Positions 40,934 to 55,212 are shown, numbered from the stretch's first letter. The stretch: DNA of 64,000 nucleotides from Crotophaga sulcirostris (GCA_013397455.1 VYZB01000016.1:1554439-1618438); one strand, 5' to 3'. Notes: generated by a model not told the origin, from the sequence alone. Numbers and translations are program-made.

Positions 40934-42809
40934 AGTGAATCCTTCCCTGAGGAGGGAAAGAAAAGTGCACGACAGGAATGCAGTTTTTTTCAAAATGGTC
41001 CTCACTATCAGTCATATTTTGCTTCTACTTATCAGAGGGAAAGAAGAGTTTGACCATTTCCATTGGGAAGTAGCAGTTTCTAATAGAAGATGCTACTTCA
41101 CAGGAAAAGAAGGTATAATATTTTTAGAACTGAACTCATGCTCCCTCACTTCTATCACAGTTCAATGTGCGCAAGTGTAAGCAACAGAATTCAAGGCAGC
41201 TCTACAATGCAATTATCCTTTAAATCTTACCTCAAGGTTCAGTATTTGTTATCCATATCTGCCGATAAGATTCAGATGGAGGAGTCGATTTACACTCAGT
41301 GATGGGGCATCTCTATAAACTCATCCATTTCTTCTGCTTTCCACTTCAGGTTCTACAGTTTTTCCACATGAACTACAACGCAGCAGAAATAGCCAAGTTA
41401 CTGCACATGTACAGCACATAAATCACAGAACAGTAAGCTACCCAACAGACTACCTGCAATACCCGAGTTCTCTCTCCATTATTCCACAAGTTGTAGTTTA
41501 AACATTGTCTTTGTTCACACATTATTTGACACGGAAGAGTCTTTGCAGTTAAGACTTCCAGACATCACAAGATGTAAGAATAATAATCAGAAATTACAAA
41601 TGCTTGGTTTTTCACTTAAGGAGTGAAAAGTCATGTGAAATAAAATGAATGCAAAATACAACTGTATCAAAGTCCACTGGAAAAATTCTAATGATCTTAC
41701 ATAGAGTTGAAGGTATTATTTAGTCTCAACAGACACTTAAAAAAACACAGACATCAAAAGTGTTCTGACTTTTTAAACTGCTTTTTAGAACTGTAAAATT
41801 AATATAATACTATATAAATTTCAAAAGAAAGAATACAATCAGATTTGAGACCTTCTAATTTATTGTAATGATTTTCTCATAGGAAGAGCAGCAAATTATG
41901 GCTTCTTGTTAACTACACAGAAAGAAACATTAATGAAAAAAATGCACTTATGGCCATCCACTCATCATAAATTGCATGAGAAGCACAGGCAGGGTGTTGA
42001 GGAGGTCATTTTGCTTCAGGGAATTTTCACATCAGCTAAGGTAGAATATTATGGAAGATTCAGCTGAGCTTTATGGAATAAAATTAGGTAGAGAAAGAAA
42101 AAACGAATAGAACAAACAAGATGTCCTTGCAATGGCAGTAAATATTTGGTTGCTAACGAGTTCAGATGCCCCACTGTGGACTCTTTTCTTCAAGGTCTGG
42201 TTAGGGAGCAACTACAGTAGATTCTTTGTGTAGATGCCAGCTACGTTTTTGCTACCACTGGTCTTTTCTTCAACTGCATCCATTTCATCCAAGCTCTGAA
42301 TGGTATAAGGAAAGAAAAACAAGTCCAAAAGGGGAGATTAGCAGTAGAGTTAAAAAGAAAACTAAACAAAAGGTTGTTGGTAGGGTCCTTCCACTGGCAG
42401 AGAAAGCCCAAAGCTTATGGTGAATTGTGAAGCTGACAACATCATCTATGTCTAACGCTTATTTTAAGGTCAAGTTTAGTTGTCTGTGTTTATTTGTTAA
42501 AACTGGAGAGATCACAGATATTCAACTTCTAAAATAACAAAAGTTAAGAAGTGCTTATAACAATTTGCCAGCAAGATTTTTACTCCTTAGTATATCCCCC
42601 AATGAGCAATGCATCACTGTCTCTGATGGCTGCATGTGACAACAGTAAGGAATCTAAAACAGGCATCATTGTCATTCTTTTAGAGTAACAGTCATGCTGG
42701 AAAAAAAAGAAAAATAGAACTTAACATTTTTTAAAAAATAAACAAAACCAAAACCCTAGGATTGCATAATTTAACTTTGCTGGGAAAATCAGAGAAGTTC
42801 TAGACATGA

Positions 42810-42906
42810 AGTATACCTATATACATATGCATGTGTGCTTTATGTAACTGTATATAAATATGTAGCTGTATACATATAGCACATTCCCATATATACATAT
42901 ATATGC
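42810..42906. repeat. Degenerate TA/CA (TATACATA) microsatellite
   Basis: An interrupted run of TATACATA and TATATAAATA words with several small palindromes. It is a decayed dinucleotide repeat. Confidence 0.75.
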
Positions 42907-44822
42907 TCCCATGCAGTTCTATTCAGTTGCAAACTAATCAACAAATGAGATCTTTCTGCAATATGCATGCCTAGCCACAAAAGGCATGTAAATCATGTCC
43001 TAACAGAACATCCATGAAGTGCTGCACAGTACCCCTCCCTTTACCCCTGTATCATTCCCAGAAAACCAGAGAAAGAGATTTAAAAAACCTAACTGAAATT
43101 GACTGTTCAATTACAGGCTACAAAAGAAGAGTTTATAAATATCTTCCACAAGCACTGGTTTAATGATGCTGGTTCAACAGACTCCCTGAATCCTGTAATC
43201 CCTGTTATATACTTAGTGCCTTTGTAAGGACCAAAGCGGCATACAATATCTTTATTACACAGCAACATTTTAACAGGAGAAGTTGGGGGAAATGAAGATT
43301 AACAAAACATTGTTTTTTTTAAATGGCACATTTTGGGCGGTATTCAAGCTACGATTCCTTTACAAACTCCAATTGTAATTGTAATCTTTTAATACAACAT
43401 GATTAGAGGATCTTCCTAATCTGGAAAACTAAATCACATAAATGGATTGCTGATCAGTTTTCAGATGACCTCAAAAAAAAAAAAAAGGTTCCCACAAAGA
43501 TAGTAAAAGCCGTTGATTAAGACACAGCAAACCAAAACACACTCACCTTTACTCAAGCCTAAACAAACTGATTTGTGTTTTAGATATCAGATGCCTATAA
43601 GTTTTCTTTGCACCTACACTTAAAAATCTAGTGTTTTAACAAGCGAGGAATTGCACTCTACACTGTAGAAATTTCAACAAATACAAGTATCATAAAATAT
43701 ATTTTCTACTAATCCCTGGATAAATATAATAATTTTAAAGCCAATACTTACTCTGATGAGAGATTCTATAGTTTACTGGTCTGTCTCAAACTATGCTCCA
43801 AAGCACAGTTATAATGGAAAATTCTGGCTGAACAAATTTAGGATTTTTTTAAATGTTATTATGCTCATGACACTTACCTACTGGCACAGAAAAAAATGGA
43901 TTCTTTGTTTTATCACTAAGAACTCAGGTGTGAGTCACAGTAACTTGAATACTTTTTCCTTAACTGTGCAATGTATTACAAACGAGGATTCTTTGTCTTT
44001 CTGAATCTATCTGCTAACATTGTAGATAGCAAGAATGCATATCTACTTCAAAATCTATTTTCTAACAATTTGAAAAATATTTTATATACTTTCACATGGT
44101 ACCTTAAAGAAGTACTCTGAGATGTGAAACAGTCACCTGCATAAAATTTTTAAAGGACAAGTTTAATAAAATACTCTTTGGTGTGACTTTTTAAATTATC
44201 CTGCACTAACAAGATCTTTTATTCATTTCTGGTATGGATAATTATGGGATTTTATATATCTAGCAGATTTTTCTCAATTTTTCATCCTCTAAACAGGTTA
44301 TAGTAACTTATGATTTCAAATTTGCAAGATTTTCTTAGGAACTTAGCCACAGTTGTCTTTCAAAACATACATATTTAATTGTAAAATGAACTTTGGAAGG
44401 ATAAAATACCATATCAGAGCAAAAACAATGTTAGACGCAATAGGAAGAGTCTCCCATGAGAGAAAAGACATTCTACAACTTGCTTCTAAAGCCTGATCTC
44501 TTTTAATATTTCCTTTCTTTTTACAGAAGTCAGTAACACATACTTTCAGAGCAGTGGCTTAAATTATGCACAATCTGAATCACACTTTCTCTCTCTCTGA
44601 ATCAGCACGGAGATGTTTATTTGCTTATTTTTACAGATGTCACATGCGTACAATGCTTCAGCTCATTTTAGCACATACTTACAGAAAAAACTGTAAAAAA
44701 CTGTTGCAATGGGAACCATGTCTGAAGACAAAATGAGAAATGAGTGATCCTGAGGTATATGCTGACCCAACTAAGCCTGCCTAGCTAGTATCCATATGTT
44801 AGCTTAAGTGGCCGCTGAATGA

Positions 44823-44852
44823 CCTGTCACGCTAGCTTGCAGGTGTGACAGG
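44823..44852. other. 8-bp stem hairpin
   Basis: CCTGTCAC at 44823-44830 and GTGACAGG at 44845-44852 are perfect inverted repeats around a 14-base loop. No uridine tract or gene end makes it a terminator. It may be coincidental. Confidence 0.5.
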
Positions 44853-46759
44853 AGGATGTACAGATGTTAGAGGATGATGCACAGATGGTCCTGTTCTAAC
44901 ACGTATGACCTGTCCTTTGTGGACATTTCACACTTTTTAGATGACAAATTAATGGACTTATTGTGGGGAAAAAGACCATGTTTAACTGAAACTCAATGTG
45001 AGGAATACTATAAAAGCATATGGCAGGTGGTGAGGTATGCTGAACTTGGGAATTCTGTGCACTGTCATGACCGCCTTGAAGAGATCTGTCTTATGCTGAC
45101 ACACCTCAGGGATTCCTAACATTAGAAGTTATATAAGATTAACTCATTACTCTCACTTTCTAATTATTCAGTAAATAGCATTTAACTACACAGATGTTTG
45201 AGTCATTTTTCTTACCAAGATCTAGAAAAAAAAAGATAAGTATGAAAAAACTGTAAACAATTTGAAACTGTCCTTGAGCAAAAAGCCTATTTTAGCAGCA
45301 AATCTCCTGTTCAGACAATGACAGAGAACAGATAAAATAAGAATTGGACTGTTTTCATGGCCTCTATCAGTAACTTAACTCTGCAATTGACACATGTAGA
45401 AAAAGGGAAGTGCTAACAATATCTATGGTTTAATCCAATGCAATTTTCACATTTTTTAAATACACGCTTCATTAGAACGATACCTTCTATTTCCTGCCAG
45501 CCTGAGGCTGTTTCTATATAGTGAAGCACATGCCTGGTATCTCCATATCAGCCAATATTTGTTTCTCCCTCAGCCTTTTAGACATCAAATTCTAATGGAC
45601 GTAAAAGAGAAGTAAAAGGATGATAAAGGAAGCATGGCTGTTTTCTCATGAAGCACAACACTGTCAGTACAAAACCAAACTTATGAAGGGAGTACTATAA
45701 AAAGCAAAAGTAGAACAAATAAACGTACTTGAAAAAATGTCCATTTCCATGACAACAGAAACACATCATTAAGGGCCAGTGTACTTCAGAGGACCTTGTT
45801 TTCTCTAACAGACAGTACACTAACTGCATTTTTATTATATTATTTTTTTGAAACAGAAAAAGCTCTTCCTCTGGAGTTTTCCCATAAAAAAACTGATAAA
45901 AGAACACAAGACAAATGGTTTCTTTTGATATATAAGTCAGAAAACCTCACTGCACAGTGCTTAGAGGAAAGAAATACAGTTATTTTGAGCAATGCTGAAC
46001 ACATTTGTCTCTCAAAAGTAAGTATGAGAATTGGTTATAAAACTATAGAAATGCTACAAAATTCTCACATACTCACTCAGTTTTCTGAAGTTCATTTAAA
46101 AAATAAGTCCATACAGGTTTTCTATTAAGAGACTTTTCTTCATTGTTATCTATAGGTATATAAATTTCCTTCCTCTTTGTTTATTATCCATAAGCAGCAA
46201 CCACCTTTTCAGTCAGCCCCAAAATTTTACACGTATATTTTAGTACACATTTAAGCTGTAAAGACAGAGAAACAGAATCAGTCTTTCCTAACAAGGAAAG
46301 TACACCAGCCTTCTTTTATCATTATAACTTTATCTATACCATCCCTCTGTGGAGATCCCCATTTTGAACAAAAATTACCATTTTAGTTTTAATTTTTGAA
46401 ACACATGATGCCTTTCTTTACACTATTAAAAAAAAAATCACCTTCTTCCTGATGCTATTTCTATTTTGTTGTTCACCCAAGTTGCTTACAACCTAACAAA
46501 ACTCCAGAATTTCAGCTATGTATCAAGTTCATCAGCTGGACAACATTATTTACTGGACCCAAGCTTTCTGCTGTATCTTGCTCGTACCACAATTTCAGGA
46601 CCCAGCCCCATTTCACCATTGCGAGTACCTCTTTTTATCTTATTAATGTCATCCCCCCGAAAATCTCATCTCATTTCATAGCTTTTTCATTTCTTGTTCT
46701 TCCAATTTCTTGTATATCAACTAGTATTTCTGGAATTCATTTCTATCTCAGAAATGGAC

Positions 46760-47782
46760 TCAGGCAAAAAAGGAGAGTGTACCACTTTTGGAAGAAGGGG
46801 CAGGCAACTCAAGAAGAGTACAAGGACCTTGTCAGATCATGCAGAGAGAAAATTAGAAAGGCAAAAGCCCAACTAGAACTCAATCTGGCCACTACTGTAA
46901 GAGATAACAAAAGATTTTTTTTTACAAATTCATTAACAACAAAAAGAGAACCAAGAAGAATCTCCACCCTTCATTAGACGGGGGGAAACATTGCCACCAA
47001 GGATGAGGAAAAGGTGGAGGTACTTAATGCCTTCTTTGTCTCAGTCTTTAATAGACAGACCAGTTATCCCTAGGGTATTCAGCCCTCTGAGCTGGAAGAC
47101 ACGGACAGAGTGCAGAATAAACCCCTCACAATCCACACCATACAACCCTATGGGCTTGGGGAAGAGTGGCTGGAAAGCTGCCTGGTGGAAAAGAACTTGG
47201 GGTGCTGGTTGACAGTCGGCTGAACATGAGTCAGCAGTGTGCACAGGTGGTCAAGAAGGACAACAGCAACCTGTCTTGTATAGTGTGGCCAGGAAGAGTA
47301 GGGAAGTGGTTGCCCCCCTGTACTCAGCATTGGTAAGGCTTCACCTTGAATATTGTGTTCAGTTTTGAGCTCCTCACTACAAGGACATTGAGGTGCTGGA
47401 GCATGTCCAGAGAAGGGCAATGAAGCCACTGAAGGGTCTGGAGAACAAGTCTTATTAGGAGTGGCTGAGGGAAAAGGTGTTGTTTAGTGTGGAGAAAAGA
47501 AAGCTGAAGGGAGATCTTATTGCCCTCTACGACTACCTGAAAGCAGGTTGTAGTGAGGCAGGTCTTAATCTCTTCTCCTAAGTAATAAGTGATGAGAGGA
47601 AAGGCCTCAAGTTGCATCAGAGGAGATTTAGATTTGATATTAGGAAAAATTTCATTACTGAAAGAGTCGTCAAACATTGTAACAGGCTGCCCAAGGAAGT
47701 GGTGGAGTCACCATCCCTGGAGGTGTGCAAAAAAACATGTAGACATGACACTTTGAGACATGTTATGTTCAGTGTAAAGGCA
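46760..47782 (+). mobile_element. CR1: CR1 LINE with large internal deletion
   Basis: A plus-strand CR1 copy whose two ends of ORF2 are joined without the middle. The left part (46,760 to about 47,125) reads as the segment between endonuclease and reverse transcriptase: YHFWKKGQATQEEYKDLVRS, then CREKIRKAKAQLELNLATTV. From about 47,128 the sequence jumps to the C-terminal part, beginning near GGCTTGGGGAAGAGTGGCTG, and runs to the end of ORF2. The fingers and palm, including the catalytic aspartates, are absent, a loss I estimate at roughly 1 kb from the usual ORF2 length. The 3' UTR and octamer terminus are also missing. Several stops and frameshifts interrupt what remains. Confidence 0.93.
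47612..47782 (+). pseudogene. CR1 ORF2 extreme C-terminus fragment
   Basis: An open stretch within the deleted CR1 that encodes the usual CR1 C-terminal block: RRFRFDIRKNFITERVVKHC followed by NRLPKEVVESPSLEVCKKT. The preceding part of the protein, from about 47,190, is recognisable but broken by stops, for example at the TAG near 47,456 and the TAA near 47,580. It ends close to the family's normal C-terminus. The copy is dead. Confidence 0.88.
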
Positions 47783-50700
47783 AACGTCAATGCTAAAACA
47801 AACAAAGTAACTTCAACCAACACACATACACATAACTTAAAAATAAACTATCCGCCGTAGATCATCAGCAGAAATTTCAGAAATTTTTAAACCTTGAATG
47901 GTATCTTTGTAATACATGATGACACATAAACTTCATTGATTGTGTTAACTATAATGATGGAGAATAATTACTATGTACTAAGAAGAATATTTAACCTTTC
48001 TGGGATATGAGAGGGGCATGAAATATCTCTGGGCCACAGAAACTGTTTCAGCAATAAGAATAAAAGTTGAGGTCATACATTGCTGGAAAAACACCAGGAC
48101 TGAAGAGTTATTTGTATTAAATAATTAGAGGCGTGTAACTTTGGATGACTAGCAGTTGGTACATTCTGTCCATTGAGTGGTGGGATTTTCAGCATTTTGA
48201 AGGTGTACATATGCTTTTGAGACTGCACATAGTAGATTAGATGTCACTTGTTTATGAAGTGTGCAGGTTTCAACAATTCCCTATAGTAAATTGGCACTGC
48301 CTGACATGGATGAGCTTCCTTCAAAATTCTTTGCCAGACGTTATAAAACATCACACTCTTAACTGAAATCTAATGAGCTACCTGCTATTAAGTCAAAGAG
48401 AACCGGTATGTTTTGATTATACTCTCCATGGAAACATTATAAATATTTAGTTCCAGTAGATTTAATAATATTTCTACTAAATAGAATTAAGTAATAAGTA
48501 AGTAACTACCAACCTGCTTGTTTAAATGCTAAAGATGGAATTGAAACTCACTGTACTACCATTCCCTTTGCAGTCCTATACTATACAGAATAATCTCTAC
48601 TTCAGAGGTGAAAGTGAGAGCATGTGAGTGAAGCACTCAGCAAATGTAGTCCAAGGTATTCCTTGCGGTCATTTTGTATTATATCATGTATAGTACTAGT
48701 AAAAAAACACTGAAGTTGCACAGAAAGAATAAGATTTTTCTTCAGATTGCAAAAGGACTATGAACCACTAAACAGGACCAGCAATGACAGCAACACAATG
48801 TGCAACAGAATAAGACCCAAGCTTGCTTTCTCTAGTAGAGTTGAGTACAATGAAGTACCTTACTTTTATGCTAAGCACTGAAGTGTAATGTTCAAGGTCT
48901 TGCCTCTTCATCTTCTCTTACTTAAAGCTTCGCTTTGGTATTTGTACAAGAATAACTTTAAAAAATTGATTATTTTTTTTAAAATGAATGGAGGGACTTA
49001 AATGGTACATTGAAGCACCCTTCTCACAGGATGAACTCTATTCAAGCTTAATCAAAGCATCAGAGTCATTAGCTGAATACTTTTGAGCTGACTACTTTTT
49101 TCTTTCTATTTAGACAAAAGTCATACCTCATTGTTCCAAATAGAATCTGAGCAGGAGAGGATAAGCAGTGCTACAGTAAAAGAAAGACTGAAATAGCTTC
49201 CTAACTAAATTATAACTTAAAAGCCTTCAGACAGAGGGAGCTGAAGAGAAGGGAGGTGAATAGAAAGAAGAGCAAGTTTGAAACTGATTAATTAGTTAAA
49301 ATGACTTTGGGACATAATAAAAAAACTACATCTTCAAATCCACATACCCTCCGCTAAAGACAACCTGAAGATGTATAGTTTCAGATGAACTGGATACTCA
49401 ACCAGAAAAAGAGAGCATCTCACAGGACATCAACTAAAATTTGCTGTATAAAAACTACTTCTGGAGCTAATCCAACATACAGTTATACGGAATGCTTTCA
49501 TAACTTTTTAAATATTTTGATAAATTTTGTGAAGTTTTATTTAGATTACTTTTCTTATTTACTTATTTCATTAATTCTAATTTTTACCATATTCTTTTAT
49601 TTTATGTTTATGTGGGATTTTTAGGCATACACAACCAGATAAGTTATAAACCAAATCTAAAGAAACGACAAATCTCCTTCTTTATTCTCCCTTATTAAAA
49701 GTGTTTATGTGAGAGAGTTATAAGAGTATCTTCAGTGCATTTTTTCTGCTTCACATTTGCATGGACAGCCCAATATCTTTCCTTCACTGACTAGCACAGT
49801 GCCCGCAGCTATATTTACTGAACAATTGTCAGAACAAGCTACAATCTGGTGACTCTGAAAAGCCTCTTTCTAAAGTAGTATTTTGTGAAATGTTCATAGC
49901 GGCATAATTTTATTGGCAAACTTTTTGGCTAGCTGTCCAGCCTGTCTTGGCTCTTGATCATCAGTATCCAGAAAAATAGCCTTCTTGCTAATGCTCAGCA
50001 ACCAGTGTTCCAAATAATCTCCTGTTGGGCCAAATGACATCCTATACCTGAGGCTTCTGTCCTATTTAAGATACCATCCTGCACTGTGATGGACAGACTA
50101 TTTATTTGTTCACTAATCCCTGTCTGTAAATTGTGTTTTGCAAGTATGGCTGAGCAGCAAAGAAAGGACTGTCTGTTTACCTTGCATTTGCTGCTGCTAA
50201 TGGGGACAAATGCAGGCTTTTAGAGGGCAAAAAGATTGTTTTGGAGGGCAACTACGTACCTTAATTTGGCAAAAGCTTACACAAGGCAGGTCAGAAACCT
50301 GTGGGAGTATGCAATGAGAGACCCTGAAAAGGAGAAAGAAGCATAATGTCAGACAGATCTTATCGGTTACCAGGGAGAAAAAAAAAAAATAAACCCAAAA
50401 AAATGAGACTACACCACATACCATAACTACACAAACCTTGCCCACAAAACACAGCAAGGACTACATTGCTTACTGCAACCAAGAATGCCAGTGAAAGATG
50501 TCGGACTAGAAAGTGAAGAGGAGGAAAGGATCCATTTCTTTAACCTTTGACATCCAAGACATCTGTATTTCTATTTCAAAAGCAACCGTATTTTAGCTTT
50601 AGTCCCAATAAATTATATCTTTAAATTTATAAAGCTGTTTGGTGTACTCACTTTAAGGAAGTGATATGCTGACAGAGTCCTGTCAAACAAATACAATGGA

Positions 50701-53700
50701 GCAAGCAATCCAAAGATCTCCCAGTCTCCCACATCTAAGTGAAACACATGACCAGCCACAAGAAGTGGGGAAGTGAATAGAGCAGTTGGGAGGGGGAAAA
50801 AAACCCACAACAATACAACTGTAAAAGAAATATTTTCAAGACAATTACTTTTGTTTGGTTTTCTTACTAGGTAACAAACAGAAACATTTCAAACATGCGG
50901 TATAAAACTTATTTCAATTCTTAAATTATAATGATTTAACATATTTGGGAGGAATTCTACTAATAATAGCTTCATACTACATCTTCTTTTCTACCTGATA
51001 CAGAAAAAAACAACAGCAAATCTAGTAGTTCTATGAATTGCAATAGGGTCAAACCCAAGACATTTGGCTAACTAGGAAAGGATGGAAACTCAACGTTCTC
51101 CCATATTTTTTTTTCTTACCTTTGACATCAAAAGAAATAGCAAACCATACATGAAAACCCACATGCCTAACCTGTGGAAAAAAAAAATTACAAATTAAGC
51201 TTTGGTTCCATCAGTACTTTTTCCCCCCCCTATTCAGTCACTCTCTGAAAGGACTGCTAAGGCAGATGACCATTTCCCACAGTTCTGTCATTGCCCTGCT
51301 AACTATTTCCTTTCAGTAATATCTTACGGTATGATAGTCACATCTTCTGTTATACTTCCACCATGAAAGGAAAATTGTCACTTAATGCAGTGTAACAGCT
51401 TGAAAATATACTGAACATAGAAATGCTGAAGCTTTGTCAATTGCTACTTTAAAAAAAGATACAACCCTAAAGACCTGTGTTTGGCAGCACTGCCGTGAGA
51501 AATGAATAAACATCTTTCCACTCCTTCTCAATGATATCAAGCAGAAATGAGAAAGGGAAGTCGACAGAGGTCACACACTAACACGAAGAGCTCTGTAGAA
51601 ATGTCTCTGGATTCTAATCTGGACTGACAGCTATCCTATTCTTCACCAGTGTTATGTATAATGGACATATAACTCTTGCTTCAAAGTCAGAATTACCCTT
51701 TGTCTAACTCTTTAAAAGACAGAATTACAAGGCCTCATCACAGCCTCCTGAACCAAACTGCACATGAATCAACTATTTACTTGGGCATATAGTAGCCCAA
51801 GACAATATGCTAAACAAAGTAGCAAAAAGTCCCTGAAGTACATTGCATTATTTATGCAATTCTAAGAGAATTAGCATATCTATTATCTGTATGACCTTAA
51901 GGAAATTATTAATAATAACTTTCATGAATAAATTGAAATGTTTGAGGCATTGCAACACATGGATCACGAAGAAAAGAAAGGCAGCCTTCCACCAAGTAGA
52001 AAAATTGCTTTCTGAAGATATTTCATTGACTTGGACATTTAATTTAACTGTGGTTTATAAAATTGCAAATTTACTTCCACACGGTCAGTTAGATGTGTGC
52101 TTATTTGTTCCCAATTCTGATTTTTCAACTGCCTTTTCAGTTGTAAAATTGGACAGATATTAATTTTAGTTATCTATACCCTTCCCCAGTTTAGCATACA
52201 TGTCAAATGTCAAGATTAATTCCTTCAACAGAAATTTACACCTCATTTTTTATCTAGTATAATTTTTCTGTATTAGCTTTTGAAGAACACCACCACCAAT
52301 CCTGACAGTAAGAGGTAAGGTTAACTCTCGCACAATGCTGCACAGCCCTTATGATGAATAGAAAACTGTTGCAGCCTCTTGGGTCTCAGAACAAGATAGG
52401 TCTCAAGACCCTTCCTCACTACAGCTGGGAAAATGGTTGACAAAAATTGTCCTTCTGCAGGAACAAAAGAGGCATCATGACAAGAGGAACACTTGGGGAC
52501 CTCCAAACTTTCTTTTGGTGTTATTCTATGGTGGTATAATTCTCATGCAATGAGGATGGATGTAACAGGTAACAGATGAAACAAGGGACAAAAAATCACA
52601 ACACACTGACAACAAAAAACAGCAATCTTGAACAGTTTGGGCTGAAGACATCCTATTATTTATTCTCTATAGTATCTGTTACACATTTGTCTCAGCTGCA
52701 GGTTCATCTGCCCTACACATTTCCTTTCCATTTTTTCTCCTATTAATTCCTTATCTCTGTAGTGGAGACTGAAACTGATTTAAAGCAAGTGTCAAAAATA
52801 GATTGTTCCTATCCAAACACTAAAAAGAACAAAAATCATTTCCTTGAGTAGCAGGACTCATAACAACCTTGCTATCACTAATTAAATGCTGATAGTTGCT
52901 TCTACAGTGATATGACAACAATGACAGCGTAATAACACCATCTTGCAGGATTTTTATTTTCCCAAGTCTGAGTTCCATCAAGCATGGGCAATCTGACTAT
53001 CTACATGATACTGCTGTAATCTGTTCAACAGCACGTTACACAATGAGAAAGCAGCTTTTTATTTACAGGGCATTAAAAAAGCCAAAACTATTTAGGCAAG
53101 TGCATTCATGCACCTTTTGGACATGTGGTTAGAGAAGCAGAAGATTTAGTCTCTCCCTTCCCTACTATCTAATTCTAAATAGATACAATGTTACTGTCAT
53201 TCATATCATATAGTTGAAACTATAAAGCATATGTGCAGTAGAATAAAAATAAATTTTCTGTCTTTTCTTTCTTCCCCAGAAGCAGTAGAGGGCCTTAAGT
53301 CAATAATGTCAATTAGGCACTAGACACCCATTAGTTCTGATGTATCAAGATGATGTTGCACGGGAAATTAGTAAAGTAAATTGAAATTTTGTTCCATAGA
53401 CTGGAAATCCTAATCCTTATTGTGGTAAATGTTCAGTTCTTTCTCTGAAAGAAATTCTCTTCATAAGCCCAAAACCAAACAAAACAGTGGAAAAATACCC
53501 ATAAAGGCATTTCTGAAATATATGCATTTTTCCCTCACTAGTTACAATACACTCCTGAGAAGGACAGGGCTAACCAAACTATCTAACAAAAATTGTGCCA
53601 GAAATTTAACCTAGATAGCCTATAAAATAGATTAAATTAACCACATGGTCCTTGGTATATCAAAGTTGTTAAACTACTTGGGTACAATGTATTCAGAATT

Positions 53701-55140
53701 CAGCAAAATTGTAGTTGCTGCTACCAGTTACTTGAAAATTTACACTCAGAGGCACTTCAATTATTTGTTCTTATAAAGTAATCAGTTGCAATGAATAGCC
53801 TGAAAAGTGAATAAAATGGGAATAGTAGTCCAAATGTCAAAGACTCTTACTTACAAATTTTCTCATCATTCCTCAGAGTTTTCAGGCTTAGGATATAAGT
53901 ATAAGAGAGAGTTCCATTTAGAAAATAAAAGAGCCTTGTAATGAAGGGGGGAGGATAATACAAAAAAAGGTATTTTTTCTTTGGAAGGATTTTATGCTAG
54001 ACACGATAACTAAACTAACTAAAAGATATGATTTTGCTAGTACATGAAATAGTTTGAAGGCAAAATGTTGGGTTTTCTGAGATATTCAACTACATAAAAT
54101 ATAGCATGATCTGTGACACCATGCCTGCTGTCAAGCAAAAATCACAAACTCTTAGGATTGACTCCATCATTTAAAAGTTGTATTATGTTTCATGATCAGC
54201 TCAGTCAGTGCAATTACTCAACTTTCATAACAACTTAATTTCAATATTACAAATTAGTCTTGAAATATCAAGACATCTAAAGCATAGTGTATGTTGAAGT
54301 ATAGGGTCAGGCTAATTGTTTTTGGTGGAATCATTCAATTCACACAACCACATTATCTTATTGAGTTGGAGACACAATTGAGAGAAAAAGAGACCTTCTG
54401 TGACCATTTTATTGAATTACTAAAGCAATTGTCCCTGATAATGCTTAAAAAACGTTTAAAAATCACATACTTCCAGTATTATCTGCAATAGTAAACTCTA
54501 ACCAAACAATATAGACATTAGAAACAAATTAACTTTATAAATGATTGCTCTTATGAATCTGAGAGGCTTTTGGGGTTTGGAATTGAATTTCAAAAGCACA
54601 TATACACTATCTCATATTTTCACAAGTAAAATGACATACTGAACCACAGACTAACAAAAAGTCCTCTTTCTGAAGGAGGTCCAACTTAATGCTGCACAGG
54701 TGACTGCCTCAGGAGAGTTTGAAAGTAATATTACCATGAAGAAAATTAAATTTACATCACTGCGCACTGATGTCACATATTTACCTCAGTAAAAATGATA
54801 GGTGATATCTGCTGATAATTCTGAAAATTCAGATATTGTGAAAAGAAACACTATGGAAGTTCCATTTCTCGAAGCGTTACAGTGTTATTTTATCATAATA
54901 AAATAGCATGTTATTAAAGGAGGTCATTTGCTTAATATGCAATGTTTTGCTAACTGAGCTCTTAATTAGGCTAACAATTTAGAAGACATAGGAAATAGAG
55001 TTAATTATATTAGTTTGTACATAAAAAGAACTAAAAGTTAATGCTAATCATGCACCAAACAAAACTGAAGCCAGATGGCATAACCTGTGAAAGACTCAAA
55101 ATTTTCATTTTCATGAAACTGTAATGTGAGCAGCATCTCG

Positions 55141-55156
55141 TCTGCTAATTAGCAGA
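55141..55156. other. 16-bp perfect palindrome with TAATTA core
   Basis: TCTGCTAATTAGCAGA is its own reverse complement. The TAATTA core is a typical homeodomain binding word. One or two palindromes of this size are expected by chance in 64 kb. Confidence 0.6.
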
Positions 55157-55178
55157 ACTTGATGATCCCACTTTCAGT

Positions 55179-55212
55179 ATATGTAACATATGTACATATG
55201 TAACATATGTAC
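55179..55212 (+). repeat. 17-bp tandem duplication
   Basis: ATATGTAACATATGTAC occurs twice in tandem, with a further partial CATATGTAC at 55,218-55,226. Each unit contains the palindrome ACATATGT. Confidence 0.9.

Larger units (their letters stand above)
40934..46759. other. Non-coding stretch, no gene recognised
   Basis: AT-rich sequence between two CR1 copies. It holds a TA/CA microsatellite (42,810-42,906), a run of 14 A near 43,473 and a hairpin plus an 81-codon open frame near 44.8-45.1 kb, discussed under findings. No gene or RNA is recognised. Confidence 0.55.

Noticed and set aside
47324..47677. 117-codon minus-strand open frame
   Set aside because: It is antisense to the recognisable plus-strand CR1 ORF2 remnant, so it is a shadow frame.
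53855..53886. 32-nt minus-strand exon-like segment with a GTAAGT donor
   Set aside because: It is too short to judge coding potential, and no neighbouring exon of compatible phase is seen.
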